Shown here piece after piece: positions 18,379-26,753 of a DNA stretch of 64,000 nt (positions are counted from its first letter, which is position 1; every line of letters begins with the position of its first letter). Made by a program: the position numbers and the translations under genes. The stretch is taken from NCBI RefSeq assembly GCF_041053105.1, contig NZ_CP163444.1, positions 4,402,001-4,466,000 on the forward strand, written 5' to 3'. Under the pieces are notes generated by a model. It saw only the letters and a list, made by a program, of their open reading frames with translations, made no database searches and was not told where the DNA came from. The stretch is from Streptomyces sp. R44. Lineage in GTDB: Bacteria > Actinomycetota > Actinomycetes > Streptomycetales > Streptomycetaceae.

Positions 18379-18476
18379 GGAACGGTCCGTCACGAATTGG
18401 CCGTAAACACCCGTTCGTTTTCGGCGTGACGGGGAAGACCCCTGGGAGCTGACGGCGTCTCCAGGGAGGGCGGGGC

Positions 18477-18779
18477 ATGGTCGCGGGCCGGCGAAGCGAG
18501 GAGTGCGACTCCTGCGGTGCGCCGTACGGAACGTGGGTCGGGAGCCTCCGCATGGCCCTGTGCGCGGAGTGCGAGCGGGCCGGAGCGGCGCATCCGGTAC
18601 GGGAGCCGGTGCTGGTGGGGGACGTCCTGGCCGGTCTGGCCGACATCGTGGCACTGCCGGCGGCCCGCGCCCTCAGCGCCGTACCGGACGTGTCGAGTGC
18701 CGTGCCCCAGCAACGGGCGCCGTCCCCCGCCGCCTGTGACCGGGGCGGGCGACGGGCGGAGTGGCATCGCACGGCCTGA
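18477..18779 (+). CDS. Small hypothetical protein with two CxxC pairs
   Basis: This 100-residue protein starts at ATG 18477 after an AGGGAGG-like site. The N-terminal half carries CDSCG and LCAECE separated by about 20 residues, a spacing compatible with a small zinc ribbon. The C-terminal half is low-complexity. I do not recognise a family. Coding status is moderate: frame choice is helped by the paired cysteines and the ribosome-binding site, but a competing antisense frame exists. Confidence 0.5.
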   Translation: MVAGRRSEECDSCGAPYGTWVGSLRMALCAECERAGAAHPVREPVLVGDVLAGLADIVALPAARALSAVPDVSSAVPQQRAPSPAACDRGGRRAEWHRTA

Positions 18780-18810
18780 TCCGCCCCGGTGCGGGGCGGG
18801 TCGGTGAAGG

Positions 18811-19713
18811 TCAGCCCAGCTGGGCGAGTGCCTCGGTGGCGATGTTCTCGAAGACCGTCGGGTCGGTGGCGAAGAGGGAGTCCGCGATCGGCCAGTGGAT
18901 CACGATCTCGGTGAAGCCGAGCTCGCGGTGGCGCCCGGCGAAGTCGACGAACGCGTCCACGGACTCCAGCGGGCCGTTCCGGTCCGGGGTGAACCCGGTC
19001 AGCAGGATCTTGTCCAGCTCGGCGACGTCACGCCCGGACTCGGCGCACGCCTTGGCGAGCTTCTCGACCTGGCCGCGCAGCGCCGCCACCGACTGCTCGG
19101 GGGTCCCCTCCTCGTACAGCTTCGGGTCGCCGGTCGTCACCCACGCCTGCCCGTACTTCGCGGCCAGCCTCAGCCCGCGCGGCCCGGTCGCCGCCACCGC
19201 GAACGGCAGCCGCGGGCGCTGGACGCAGCCGGGGATGTTCCGCACCTCGTCGGCCGAGTAGAACGCGCCCTGCTCCGACACCACGTCCTCGGTGAGCAGC
19301 CGGTCGAGCAGCGCCACGAACTCGCCGAACCGGTCGGCCCGCTCCTTCGGCGTCCACGCCTCCTGCCCGAGCGCGGTGGCGTCGAAGCCGTTGCCACCCG
19401 CGCCGATGCCGAGGGTGACCCGCCCGCCGGAGACGTCGTCCAGCGAGATGAGCTCCTTGGCCAGCGTCACCGGGTGCCGGAAGTTCGGCGAGGTCACGAG
19501 GGTGCCGAGACGGAGCCGCTCGGTGGCCGTCGCGGCAGCGGTGAGCGTGGGCAGCGCGCCGAACCACGGGCGGTCGCGGAAGGTCCGCCAGGACAGGTGG
19601 TCGTAGGTGTACGCCGTGTGGAACCCCAGCTCCTCGGCGTGCCGCCACTTCTCGCGGCCCCCCTCGTGCCAGCGGTCGACGGGCAGGATCACGGTGCTCA
19701 GACGCAGGCTCAT
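18811..19713 (-). CDS. LLM-class (luciferase-like) F420-dependent oxidoreductase
   Basis: This 300-residue TIM-barrel protein has the usual marks of the bacterial luciferase-like family: ELGFHTAYTYDHLSW, LRLGTLVTSPNFRHPVTLAKE, DDVSGGRVTLGIGAGG and LPFAVAATGPRGLRLAAKYGQAWVT. Actinobacterial members of this length normally use coenzyme F420, which Streptomyces makes; FMN cannot be excluded. The substrate is unknown. It is a single gene, converging on the small CxxC protein, with 19 bases between it and the next minus-strand gene. Confidence 0.88.
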   Translation of the reverse strand: MSLRLSTVILPVDRWHEGGREKWRHAEELGFHTAYTYDHLSWRTFRDRPWFGALPTLTAAATATERLRLGTLVTSPNFRHPVTLAKELISLDDVSGGRVTLGIGAGGNGFDATALGQEAWTPKERADRFGEFVALLDRLLTEDVVSEQGAFYSADEVRNIPGCVQRPRLPFAVAATGPRGLRLAAKYGQAWVTTGDPKLYEEGTPEQSVAALRGQVEKLAKACAESGRDVAELDKILLTGFTPDRNGPLESVDAFVDFAGRHRELGFTEIVIHWPIADSLFATDPTVFENIATEALAQLG

Positions 19714-19732
19714 GACCCCGAGCCTACGGTGG

Positions 19733-20185
19733 TCAGCGGACGCGGGCGCTCATCCAGGGGGTGAGGGTGGCACCCGTGACCAGTTCCTTGTACGTCTCGT
19801 CGCCGGGCGTCGGGACGATCAGCCACCAGCCGGGCGGGAAGAACCGGCCCTTCACATGGGCGAGGCCGCCGTGGACGGAGCGGACGAAGGCGGGGACGGC
19901 GTCGCGCGGCACGTCCGCGAACTCGATGCCGTCGACGGTGATCAGGGCGTCGTCCTCGGGGAAGACCTGGACGGTGACGGCGGGGGAGCCGCCGAGTTCG
20001 ACATGGGCCTCGTGGGGCAGGGAGCCGTCCGGGTCCAGGACGGTGAACGCGCCGGCGGAGGTGCGCCGGGACGTCCGGTCGGCGCCGATGTCGTCGGTCA
20101 CCGTCATCTCCAGGGCGAACTCCCGGGCGACCTCGCGGATCGCGATGACGGCGGCTTCCGTGCTGGGCAGGTGAGGGTGGGCCAT
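19733..20185 (-). CDS. Conserved-looking hypothetical protein
   Basis: This soluble 150-residue protein has alternating beta segments (FTVLDPDGSLPHEAHVELGG, AVTVQVFPEDDALITVDGIEF) and a Trp-containing C-terminal part (RFFPPGWWLIVPTPGDETYKEL). No motif I can name. Codon use is normal for the region and there is a clear ATG. It lies between the F420-type oxidoreductase and kptA on the same strand. Confidence 0.65.
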   Translation of the reverse strand: MAHPHLPSTEAAVIAIREVAREFALEMTVTDDIGADRTSRRTSAGAFTVLDPDGSLPHEAHVELGGSPAVTVQVFPEDDALITVDGIEFADVPRDAVPAFVRSVHGGLAHVKGRFFPPGWWLIVPTPGDETYKELVTGATLTPWMSARVR

Positions 20186-20226
20186 GAGCCGATCATGCCC
20201 CAGATCTGCCCGGATTCGGATCTGTC

Positions 20227-20769
20227 TCAGGACGGGAAGCGGAGGAACTCCGGCGGGACGGCGTCCGTCAGCCAGACCCCGTTGGCGCTGACGTGGAAGA
20301 CGTGCCCGGCCCGCCGCATGGCTCCGGCGTCGACGCTCAGCACGACGGGCCGCCCCCGGCGCGCCCCGACGCGGGTCGCCGTCTCCCGGTCGGGGGAGAG
20401 GTGGACGTGGTGGCGGGCCATGGGCCGCAGCCCCTCCGCCCGGATCGCGGGGAGCCGGGCCGCGACCGTACCGTGGTAGAGGTACGCGGGCGGTTCGGCG
20501 GCCGGCAGGCCCAGGTCGACCGTGACGGTGTGGCCCTGGCTCGCGCGGATGCGGGTGCCCTCGATCGCGAAGCGTTTCTTGTCGTTGGTCGCGACGACGT
20601 GGTCGAGCTCCTCGCGGGTGATCGGGAAGCCGTGCTCCGCGGCGGCCCTGAGCAGGACGTCGATCTCGGTCCAGCCGTGCGCGTCGAGGACGAGTCCGAT
20701 GCGCTCGGGCTGATGGCGCAGGTGCTTGGAGAGGTACTTCGACACCTTCACTGTGCGTGCTTGGTTCAT
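20227..20769 (-). CDS. kptA: RNA 2'-phosphotransferase KptA/Tpt1
   Basis: This 180-residue protein transfers a 2'-phosphate from RNA to NAD+, giving ADP-ribose 1'',2''-cyclic phosphate and nicotinamide. It contains VSKYLSKHLRHQPERIGL, DHVVATNDKKRFAI, the NAD-site YHGT, and MARHHVHLS with the following Arg-containing segment, as in Tpt1. The ADP-ribosyltransferase fold uses an R-H-R-R core. ATG 20769 was preferred over a longer frame to 20853 because the family N-terminus starts here. Bacteria generally lack the tRNA ligase that makes its classical substrate, so its role is open. A DnaA-box cluster lies upstream. Confidence 0.93.
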   Translation of the reverse strand: MNQARTVKVSKYLSKHLRHQPERIGLVLDAHGWTEIDVLLRAAAEHGFPITREELDHVVATNDKKRFAIEGTRIRASQGHTVTVDLGLPAAEPPAYLYHGTVAARLPAIRAEGLRPMARHHVHLSPDRETATRVGARRGRPVVLSVDAGAMRRAGHVFHVSANGVWLTDAVPPEFLRFPS

Positions 20770-20825
20770 TCCGTCAGGATGCCGGAGCGTGAAACTCCTC
20801 ACCATCGAATTCGAGCGGGCAGGTT

Positions 20826-20879
20826 TGATCCACAACCAAAGCCGTTTATCCACAGGCGAGTTGATGATTCTGTGGACAA
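20826..20879. promoter_or_regulatory. Cluster of three DnaA boxes
   Basis: TGATCCACA (20826-20834, 8/9) and TTATCCACA (20846-20854, perfect) are on the plus strand. TGTGGACAA (20871-20879, perfect inverse of TTGTCCACA) is on the minus strand. All lie in the 123-base gap between kptA and a MerR-type gene. Confidence 0.75.
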
Positions 20880-20892
20880 CAGGGCCGCACTT

Positions 20893-21861
20893 TCAGGGTG
20901 ATTGGGTAAGTTCATTCCCTATGCGATGACTTGAGGCAAGAGCATCCAATGCCCTTTTGCTCACCTCTCGTTCGGTGGCCGCGGCGATGAAGGCCTCGAC
21001 GCCCTCCGCGCCAACCAGGTTCTGCACGGCCCGTATCGTCCCGGCGGGCAGCGACACCGCTCGGGGCTGATCGTCCTTCACGGCGGGCCCATCGGGCGAC
21101 AGGTGGATCTGGAGGTGACGGGTCGCCAGCAGGCGCATGGCGCGGGCCAGTTCGGCGTCCACCGTCTGCTGGGCGAGCGGCCTGAGCCGCCGCACCATCG
21201 TCGCCGCCTCGGTCGCGTCCGCGTCCGTCGGCGGCCGGTGCTCCAGATAGCGCGCGAAGACGTGCTCGGTCGTGAACTCCAGGAAACGGGACGCGATGTG
21301 CTCGACCTGATCGCGAAGTTCCCTCAGATGCCCCGTGATTGCCGACAGCGGCACCCCGGCCGCGTACAACTCGGCCGCCACCGCGAGCTCTTGCGGACTG
21401 GGTACGAGGTACTCCTCGGTCTCCCGGCCCGGCAGTCGTTCCAGTACGCCGAGCTCGACGGCCTCCCGGATGGCGTCCTCGTCCGGCGTGCCGCCGAAGC
21501 GGGCGTCCAGCTCCGCCCGGGAGATCCGGTCCGCCTCCTCGTCCGTCCAGGGGCCGTTGACCTCCGCGACCAGGCCCAGCACGCCGCCGAGCCCCCGGCC
21601 GGTGTCCCAGGCCTCCAGGAGCTCCTTGATCGAGGCCAGGGTGTAGCCCCGGTCGAGGAGATCGGCGATCTGGTGGAGCCGCGCGAGATGCGCGTCCCCG
21701 TACACGTTCGACCTGCCCCGCCGCTCCGGGCGGGGCAACAGACCTCGGTCCTGGTAGGCGCGGATCGTCCGGACCGTGGCCCCGCTGTGATGGGCGAGAT
21801 CCTCGATCCGGTACTCCGGCTGTGCTGACTGCTCGGACAAACCCGCTCCCACCGACCGCAT
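20893..21861 (-). CDS. MerR-family transcriptional regulator
   Basis: This 322-residue regulator has a winged-helix MerR domain (YRIEDLAHHSGATVRTIRAYQDRGLLPRP, about residues 17-45, then GRSNVYGDAHLARLHQIADLLDRGYTLASIKELL). The long C-terminal region is predicted helical and probably binds a ligand. It lacks the cysteine clusters of metal or redox MerR proteins, so a small-molecule effector is more likely. Target genes are not evident: the neighbours are kptA and an EphD-like gene, all on the same strand. The final codons border the DnaA-box cluster. Confidence 0.88.
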   Translation of the reverse strand: MRSVGAGLSEQSAQPEYRIEDLAHHSGATVRTIRAYQDRGLLPRPERRGRSNVYGDAHLARLHQIADLLDRGYTLASIKELLEAWDTGRGLGGVLGLVAEVNGPWTDEEADRISRAELDARFGGTPDEDAIREAVELGVLERLPGRETEEYLVPSPQELAVAAELYAAGVPLSAITGHLRELRDQVEHIASRFLEFTTEHVFARYLEHRPPTDADATEAATMVRRLRPLAQQTVDAELARAMRLLATRHLQIHLSPDGPAVKDDQPRAVSLPAGTIRAVQNLVGAEGVEAFIAAATEREVSKRALDALASSHRIGNELTQSP

Positions 21862-22012
21862 CCTCCACCCCGCAGCCGCGGGGCCCCTCCTGGAAGGGAT
21901 CGTACGACCGCAGGTCCCGGCCTGCTCCCCGCGATCCGGGCCCGGCCCCGGGCCCGGCCCGGCACCGGCCCGGGGTGGGGCCGGGGCCGCGAACCGTCCC
22001 GCGCCACGCCCC

Positions 22013-23815
22013 CTACGCCGGCGGCTGCCAGCGGGCCAGCGCCCGCAGGGCTCCCGGGCTGAGCCGGGACAGGAAGTGGGCGCCCCGGGCCTCAGGGGTC
22101 ACCGGCACGACCGCCCGGTCGTGCAGCACCGCCCCCAGGATCGCGTCCGCGACCTTCTCCGGCGGGTAGTTCCGCAGCCCGTACAGCCGGGAGGCCTTCT
22201 GCTGCCGCCGCTTCTCCTCCGCCGCGTCCGTGACCCCGGCGAACCGCGCGGTCGCCGTGATGTTGGTGTTCACGATGCCGGGGCATATCGCCGACACCCC
22301 GATGCCCTGGTCGGCCAGTTCGGCACGCAGACACTCGCTGAGCATCAGCACCGCCGCCTTCGACGTGCTGTACGCGGGCAGCGCCCGGGAGGGCTGGAAG
22401 GCCGCCGCCGAGGCGGTGTTGACGATGTGGCCGCCCTGGCCGCGCGCGGTCATCTGCGCGCCGAAGAAGCGGCAGCCGTGGATGACGCCCCACAGGTTGA
22501 CGTCCAGGACCCGCTTCCACTCCTCGGCCGAGGTCTCGAAGAAGGAGCCCGTGAGCCCGATGCCCGCGTTGTTGACCAGGACGTCGACGACGCCGTACTC
22601 GCTCGCCACCTTCGCGGCCAGCTTCTCCATCGCCTGCTCGTCGGCGACGTCCACCGTCTCGCCCCATGCCTCCGGGGAGCCGATCAGACGCGCCATCTCG
22701 GCCGTGCGGGCCGCCCCCTCGGCGTCCCGGTCCACGGCCACCACCCGGGCGCCGGCCTCCGCGAACGCGAAGGCGGTGGCCCGGCCGATGCCGCTGGCCG
22801 CCCCGGTGACCAGGACGAGCTGGCCGCCGAACCGCTCCGCGTACTGCGGCTTCACACCGCTCTTCGCCGTCGTCGACGCCACGGGCTGACGAAGACCTGC
22901 TGCCCTGGTCGCCGCGTCCTCGTTCGCCCGGACGAACTCGGTGATCCAGGCGGACAGCTGGTCCGGCCGGGTGCGCGGCACCCAGTGCTTGGCGGGCAGG
23001 GTGCGCCGGGTCAGGTCCGGCACCCAGGTGGCCAGGTCGTCGTAGAGCCGCTCGGAGAGGAAGGCGTCACCGGTCGGCGTGATCAGCTGCACGGGCGCGT
23101 GGGCGTACGCGTCGGGCCGCGGCCTGCCGAGCCGGGCCCGGACGTTGTCCCGGTAGAGCCAGGCGCCGTGGGCCGCGTCGTTCGGCAGCGAGGGCGTCGG
23201 GTAGTCGCCGGCCGGCACCTTCTCGATCCGCTCCAGGACCTTCGGCCAGCGCTTGCCGAGCGGGCCGCGCCAGGCGAGCTCCGGCAGCACGGGCGTGTGC
23301 AGCATGTACACGTACCAGGACTTGGCGCCCTGGCCGAGGAGCTGTCCGACCCGGCGCGGGGTGGGCCGGGCCATCCGCTGCTTGATCCAGTGCCCGAAGT
23401 GGTCCAGCGAGGGCCCCGACATGGAGGTGAAGGAGGCGATCCGGCCCTCGGTGCGGGCCACGGTCACGAACTCCCAGGACTGGACCGAGCCCCAGTCGTG
23501 CCCGACGACGTGCACCGGCCCGTCCGGGCTGACCGCGTCGGCGACCGCGAGGAAGTCGTCCGTCAGCTTCTCCAGGGTGAAGCCGCCGCGCAGCGGGGCC
23601 GGCGCCGTCGAGCGGCCGTGGCCCCGGACGTCGTACAGCACGACGTGGAAGTCCTCGGCCAGCCGGGTCGCGACCTCCGACCACACCTCCTTGGAGTCCG
23701 GGTACCCGTGCACCAGGAGGACGGTCGGCCGGTCCGTCTCGCCGAGCTCGGCGACGCACAGCTCGATCCCGCCCGTCCGGACCCAGCGCTCCCGCGCTCC
23801 GTTGAGCCCCGCCAT
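22013..23815 (-). CDS. EphD-like fusion: alpha/beta hydrolase plus short-chain dehydrogenase
   Basis: This 600-residue bidomain protein has an N-terminal epoxide-hydrolase-like alpha/beta hydrolase: LLVHGYPDSKEVW oxyanion region, nucleophile elbow VVGHDWGS with Asp, and lid helices around WYVYMLHTPVLPE. The C-terminal classical SDR (about 325-600) has VTGAASGIGRA, NNAGIG, and a Ser with YSTSK giving the catalytic Tyr/Lys. The same fusion is known as EphD in Mycobacterium tuberculosis, where it acts in mycolic acid metabolism. Streptomyces makes no mycolates, so the substrate here must differ. ATG 23815 shares its A with the stop of the upstream M24 peptidase gene. Confidence 0.9.
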   Translation of the reverse strand: MAGLNGARERWVRTGGIELCVAELGETDRPTVLLVHGYPDSKEVWSEVATRLAEDFHVVLYDVRGHGRSTAPAPLRGGFTLEKLTDDFLAVADAVSPDGPVHVVGHDWGSVQSWEFVTVARTEGRIASFTSMSGPSLDHFGHWIKQRMARPTPRRVGQLLGQGAKSWYVYMLHTPVLPELAWRGPLGKRWPKVLERIEKVPAGDYPTPSLPNDAAHGAWLYRDNVRARLGRPRPDAYAHAPVQLITPTGDAFLSERLYDDLATWVPDLTRRTLPAKHWVPRTRPDQLSAWITEFVRANEDAATRAAGLRQPVASTTAKSGVKPQYAERFGGQLVLVTGAASGIGRATAFAFAEAGARVVAVDRDAEGAARTAEMARLIGSPEAWGETVDVADEQAMEKLAAKVASEYGVVDVLVNNAGIGLTGSFFETSAEEWKRVLDVNLWGVIHGCRFFGAQMTARGQGGHIVNTASAAAFQPSRALPAYSTSKAAVLMLSECLRAELADQGIGVSAICPGIVNTNITATARFAGVTDAAEEKRRQQKASRLYGLRNYPPEKVADAILGAVLHDRAVVPVTPEARGAHFLSRLSPGALRALARWQPPA

Positions 23816-24660
23816 CAGACCGCCCCTTCGTTCCAGCGCCGCACGTGCGGCAGATCGTCGTCCAGCCAGAAAGCGCTCTGCTCGGGGTCCCGGGAGTCGG
23901 TGACGACCAGGATCTCCTCGAACTTCGCGCCCGTCCCCCGGAATCCGAGGTGCGGTTCGACCGCCCACAGCCCCGGCTTGGGCGGGTGGTCGGAGAACTT
24001 GTACGGCGACCAGAGCGGCGACCAGCCGTCCCGGTGGCCGTGCACGGCGTCGCTCGCGAGGCCCTTGAGCGACTGGGTGCCGAAGCCGAAGAGCGTCGGC
24101 GACCAGCGGCGCTCCTTCACCCGGTCGATCTTGTGGGCGATGACGCCGAAGGGATAGGCCCGGTGCCGGTTCGCGTACCCCTGGCGGACCATGAGCCGGT
24201 CCACGTCCTCGTATATCTCGCGCAGGGTGCGGCGCTCGCGGACCTCGCGCAGGATCAGCTCGCGGTGCGCCTCCAGGTCGGCGAGCAGCTTGTCGTGCAG
24301 GGGGTTGAGGCCCAGGCAGCCGCTGTAGCCGATGTCGGCCGTGTAGCCCTTGTAGACCGGTGCCATGTCGAGGATGAACGGCATCCCCGCCTCCAGACGC
24401 CGGTTCGTCGGGAAGAACTGCAGCGGAATCTTGAAGTCCACGAAGGCGGTGCGGTCCCCGAACCAGGCGAACGGCCGGTGGAACCAGTCCCGCACCCCCC
24501 GCTCGTACAGCCACTCCCGCTGCATCCGGGCGGCCTCGCGCTCGGTCACGCCCGGCTTGAGCTGGGCCGCGACGGCTTCCGCGCACTCGTAGGAGAGCCG
24601 CTGTACTTCCCTGAACCCCCGCAGCTCCGCGGAGAGTTCGCCTGTCACTGCTGAGGCCAT
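23815..24660 (-). CDS. M24-family metallopeptidase (Xaa-Pro aminopeptidase/creatinase fold)
   Basis: This 281-residue pita-bread-fold protein has no separate N-terminal domain. Metal-ligand candidates are the aspartates of ILDMAPVYKGYTADIG and a late Glu in VEPHLGFRGTGAKFEEILVVT; the usual GHG motif is replaced by a less standard region around FGVIAHKID. It is therefore either a divergent peptidase or an enzyme using the fold for other chemistry. ATG 24658-24660 was chosen over the open frame beyond it. It is coupled to the EphD-like gene by a one-base overlap, so the two probably act on the same compound. Confidence 0.82.
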   Translation of the reverse strand: MASAVTGELSAELRGFREVQRLSYECAEAVAAQLKPGVTEREAARMQREWLYERGVRDWFHRPFAWFGDRTAFVDFKIPLQFFPTNRRLEAGMPFILDMAPVYKGYTADIGYSGCLGLNPLHDKLLADLEAHRELILREVRERRTLREIYEDVDRLMVRQGYANRHRAYPFGVIAHKIDRVKERRWSPTLFGFGTQSLKGLASDAVHGHRDGWSPLWSPYKFSDHPPKPGLWAVEPHLGFRGTGAKFEEILVVTDSRDPEQSAFWLDDDLPHVRRWNEGAV

Positions 24661-24709
24661 GCCACCCGCCGTCCCGTGTGAGCGCCCGGCTGCGCTACGC
24701 GTTCGTAAC

Positions 24710-24731
24710 TTGACACCGATGAATGTGACAA
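24710..24731. promoter_or_regulatory. Imperfect inverted repeat upstream of the M24/EphD-like operon
   Basis: TTGACAC-N8-GTGACAA has one symmetric mismatch per arm and lies 50 bases before the peptidase start, in the divergent space with the ABC operon. It is a possible TetR-type operator. Confidence 0.35.
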
Positions 24732-24903
24732 TGCCCGGCGGCTGCGTCAAGGGGTCGGACGGCGACCCTGTGGAAAAGTCCGTACGACCGCCGCGGGAAA
24801 GACTTTCGTCTCGACGCCCTTACGGGCTTGTACTCCTGAAGTGGGAGAAGGATCGAGCCGTTGGGCTGACGACTGCTGTGGCGCACACCACTACCGTCGA
24901 AGC

Positions 24904-25866
24904 GTGACTGTGATCGCCACCGAAAGCCTCAGCAAGCGGTTCCCCCGGGTGACCGCTCTCGACCGGCTCTCCCTGGACATCGGGCCCGGTGTGACCGGAC
25001 TGGTGGGTGCCAACGGAGCCGGCAAGTCCACGATGATCAAAATCCTGCTCGGGCTCTCCCCCGCCACGGAGGGCAGCGCCCAGGTCCTGGGCCTCGACGT
25101 CCGGACCCACGGCCCGGAGATCCGCGAGCGCGTCGGATACATGCCCGAGCACGACTGCCTCCCGCCCGACGTCTCGGCCACCGAGTTCGTCGTCCACATG
25201 GCGCGGATGTCCGGGCTGCCCGCGACCGCCGCCCGCGAGCGGACCGCCGACACCCTGCGCCACGTCGGCCTGTACGAGGAGCGCTACCGCCCGATCGGCG
25301 GCTACTCGACGGGCATGAAGCAGCGGGTGAAGCTGGCCCAGGCGCTGGTCCACGACCCGAAGCTGGTCCTCCTCGACGAGCCGACCAACGGCCTCGACCC
25401 GGTCGGCCGGGACGAGATGCTCGGACTGATCCGCCGGGTCTGGACCGACTTCGGCATCTCCGTCCTCGTCACCTCGCACCTCCTGGGCGAGCTGGAGCGC
25501 ACCTGCGACCACGTCGTCGTCATCGACGGCGGCCGGCTGCTCCGCTCCAGCTCCACCAGCGACTTCACCCGGACCACCACGACCCTCGCCGTCGAGGTCA
25601 CCGACTCCGACGCGCACCCCGACGGCACGCGTGCGCTCCGCGACGCGCTGGCCGCCGCCGGTGTGACGATCCACCCGGGCGTGGAGGACGGCCTGCCGGG
25701 CGCCGGCCACATCCTGCTCCTGGAGACGGCCGGCGAGGAGACGTACGACCTGGTGCGGGACACCGTCGCCGGTCTCGGCCTCGGTCTCGTCCGCATGGAA
25801 CAGCGCCGTCACCACATCGCCGAGGTCTTCAAGGCGACGGACCAGGAGGAGGTGGCGGCTCGATGA
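24904..25866 (+). CDS. ABC transporter ATP-binding protein
   Basis: This 320-residue ATPase is of the CcmA/NatA exporter type. Features are Walker A GANGAGKST, Q-loop region VGYMPEHDCLPPDVSA, signature YSTGMKQRVKLAQAL, Walker B LVLLDEPTNGLDP and switch His in VTSHLLGELE. A 100-residue C-terminal extension follows the nucleotide-binding domain. GTG 24904 or GTG 24910 could start translation. It is the first of four genes in an ATPase-permease-ATPase-permease operon; its stop overlaps the next start by four bases. The substrate is unknown. Confidence 0.92.
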   Translation: MTVIATESLSKRFPRVTALDRLSLDIGPGVTGLVGANGAGKSTMIKILLGLSPATEGSAQVLGLDVRTHGPEIRERVGYMPEHDCLPPDVSATEFVVHMARMSGLPATAARERTADTLRHVGLYEERYRPIGGYSTGMKQRVKLAQALVHDPKLVLLDEPTNGLDPVGRDEMLGLIRRVWTDFGISVLVTSHLLGELERTCDHVVVIDGGRLLRSSSTSDFTRTTTTLAVEVTDSDAHPDGTRALRDALAAAGVTIHPGVEDGLPGAGHILLLETAGEETYDLVRDTVAGLGLGLVRMEQRRHHIAEVFKATDQEEVAAR

Positions 25867-26753
25867 GCACCCAGACCCCCGACACCACCCAGATCCACAA
25901 CATCGGCTACCGGTCCTACGACGGCCCGCGCCTCGGCCGGGCGTACGCGCGCAGGTCGCTGTTCTCGCAGTCGCTGCGCGGCGCGTACGGCCTGGGCCGC
26001 AGCGCCAAGTCCAAGGTGCTGCCGATGCTGCTCTTCGCGGTGATGTGCGTCCCGGCGCTCATCATCGTCGCCATCTCGGTGTACACCAAGGCCGACAAGC
26101 TGTTCATGGAGTACACCCAGTACGCGATCTACCTCCAGCTCGTCATCGCCGTCTTCCTGGCCTCCCAGGCCCCGCAGTCGGTCTCCCGCGACCTGAGGTT
26201 CCGGACGGTCCCGCTGTACTTCTCGCGGCCGATCGAGCGCGTGGACTACGTGCTCGCCAAGTTCGGCGCGATGGCCTCGGCGCTGTTCGTCCTCACCGCC
26301 GCCCCGCTGCTGATCCTGTGGATCGGCTCGATGCTGGCCAAGATGGACTTCGCCGAGCAGGCCAAGCTGTTCGGCCAGGGCATCGTCTCCGTCGCGATCC
26401 TGTCGGTGCTCTTCGGCGGCATCGGCCTGGTCATGGCCGCGCTCACCCCGCGCCGCGGCTTCGGAGTCGCCGCCGTGATCGCCGTCCTCACCATCTCGTA
26501 CGGAGCGGTCTCCACCCTCCAGGGCATCTCCTACGCCACCGAGAACACCGGCTCCATCGTCTGGCTCGGCCTGTTCTCCCCCCTCACCCTCGTCATCGGC
26601 CTGCAGAACGCCTTCCTCGGCGCTCCCGCCTCCTTCCCCGGCGAGATGCACGTCGGGGCCGGGGTGGGCGTGGTCTACCTGCTGGTCGTCCTCGGCCTCG
26701 TAGCCGCCTGCTACGGCATCCTGATGCGCCGCTACCGAAAGGTCGGACTGTGA
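25863..26753 (+). CDS. ABC transporter permease (ABC-2 type)
   Basis: This 296-residue membrane protein has a hydrophilic N-terminus of about 55 residues that includes YRSYDGPRLGRAYARRSLF, followed by six predicted helices. The segment RDLRFRTVPLYFSRPIERVDYVLAKF between helices 2 and 3 is characteristic of ABC-2 permeases of this group. ATG 25863 overlaps the ATPase stop (ATGA). It pairs with the ATPase at 24904 or with the one downstream. Confidence 0.9.
   Translation: MSTQTPDTTQIHNIGYRSYDGPRLGRAYARRSLFSQSLRGAYGLGRSAKSKVLPMLLFAVMCVPALIIVAISVYTKADKLFMEYTQYAIYLQLVIAVFLASQAPQSVSRDLRFRTVPLYFSRPIERVDYVLAKFGAMASALFVLTAAPLLILWIGSMLAKMDFAEQAKLFGQGIVSVAILSVLFGGIGLVMAALTPRRGFGVAAVIAVLTISYGAVSTLQGISYATENTGSIVWLGLFSPLTLVIGLQNAFLGAPASFPGEMHVGAGVGVVYLLVVLGLVAACYGILMRRYRKVGL

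Noticed and set aside
22013..24586. 857-residue reading joining the EphD-like protein to sequence upstream
   Set aside because: The part before 23815 is an out-of-frame reading of the M24 peptidase gene. The hydrolase domain starts properly at ATG 23815.
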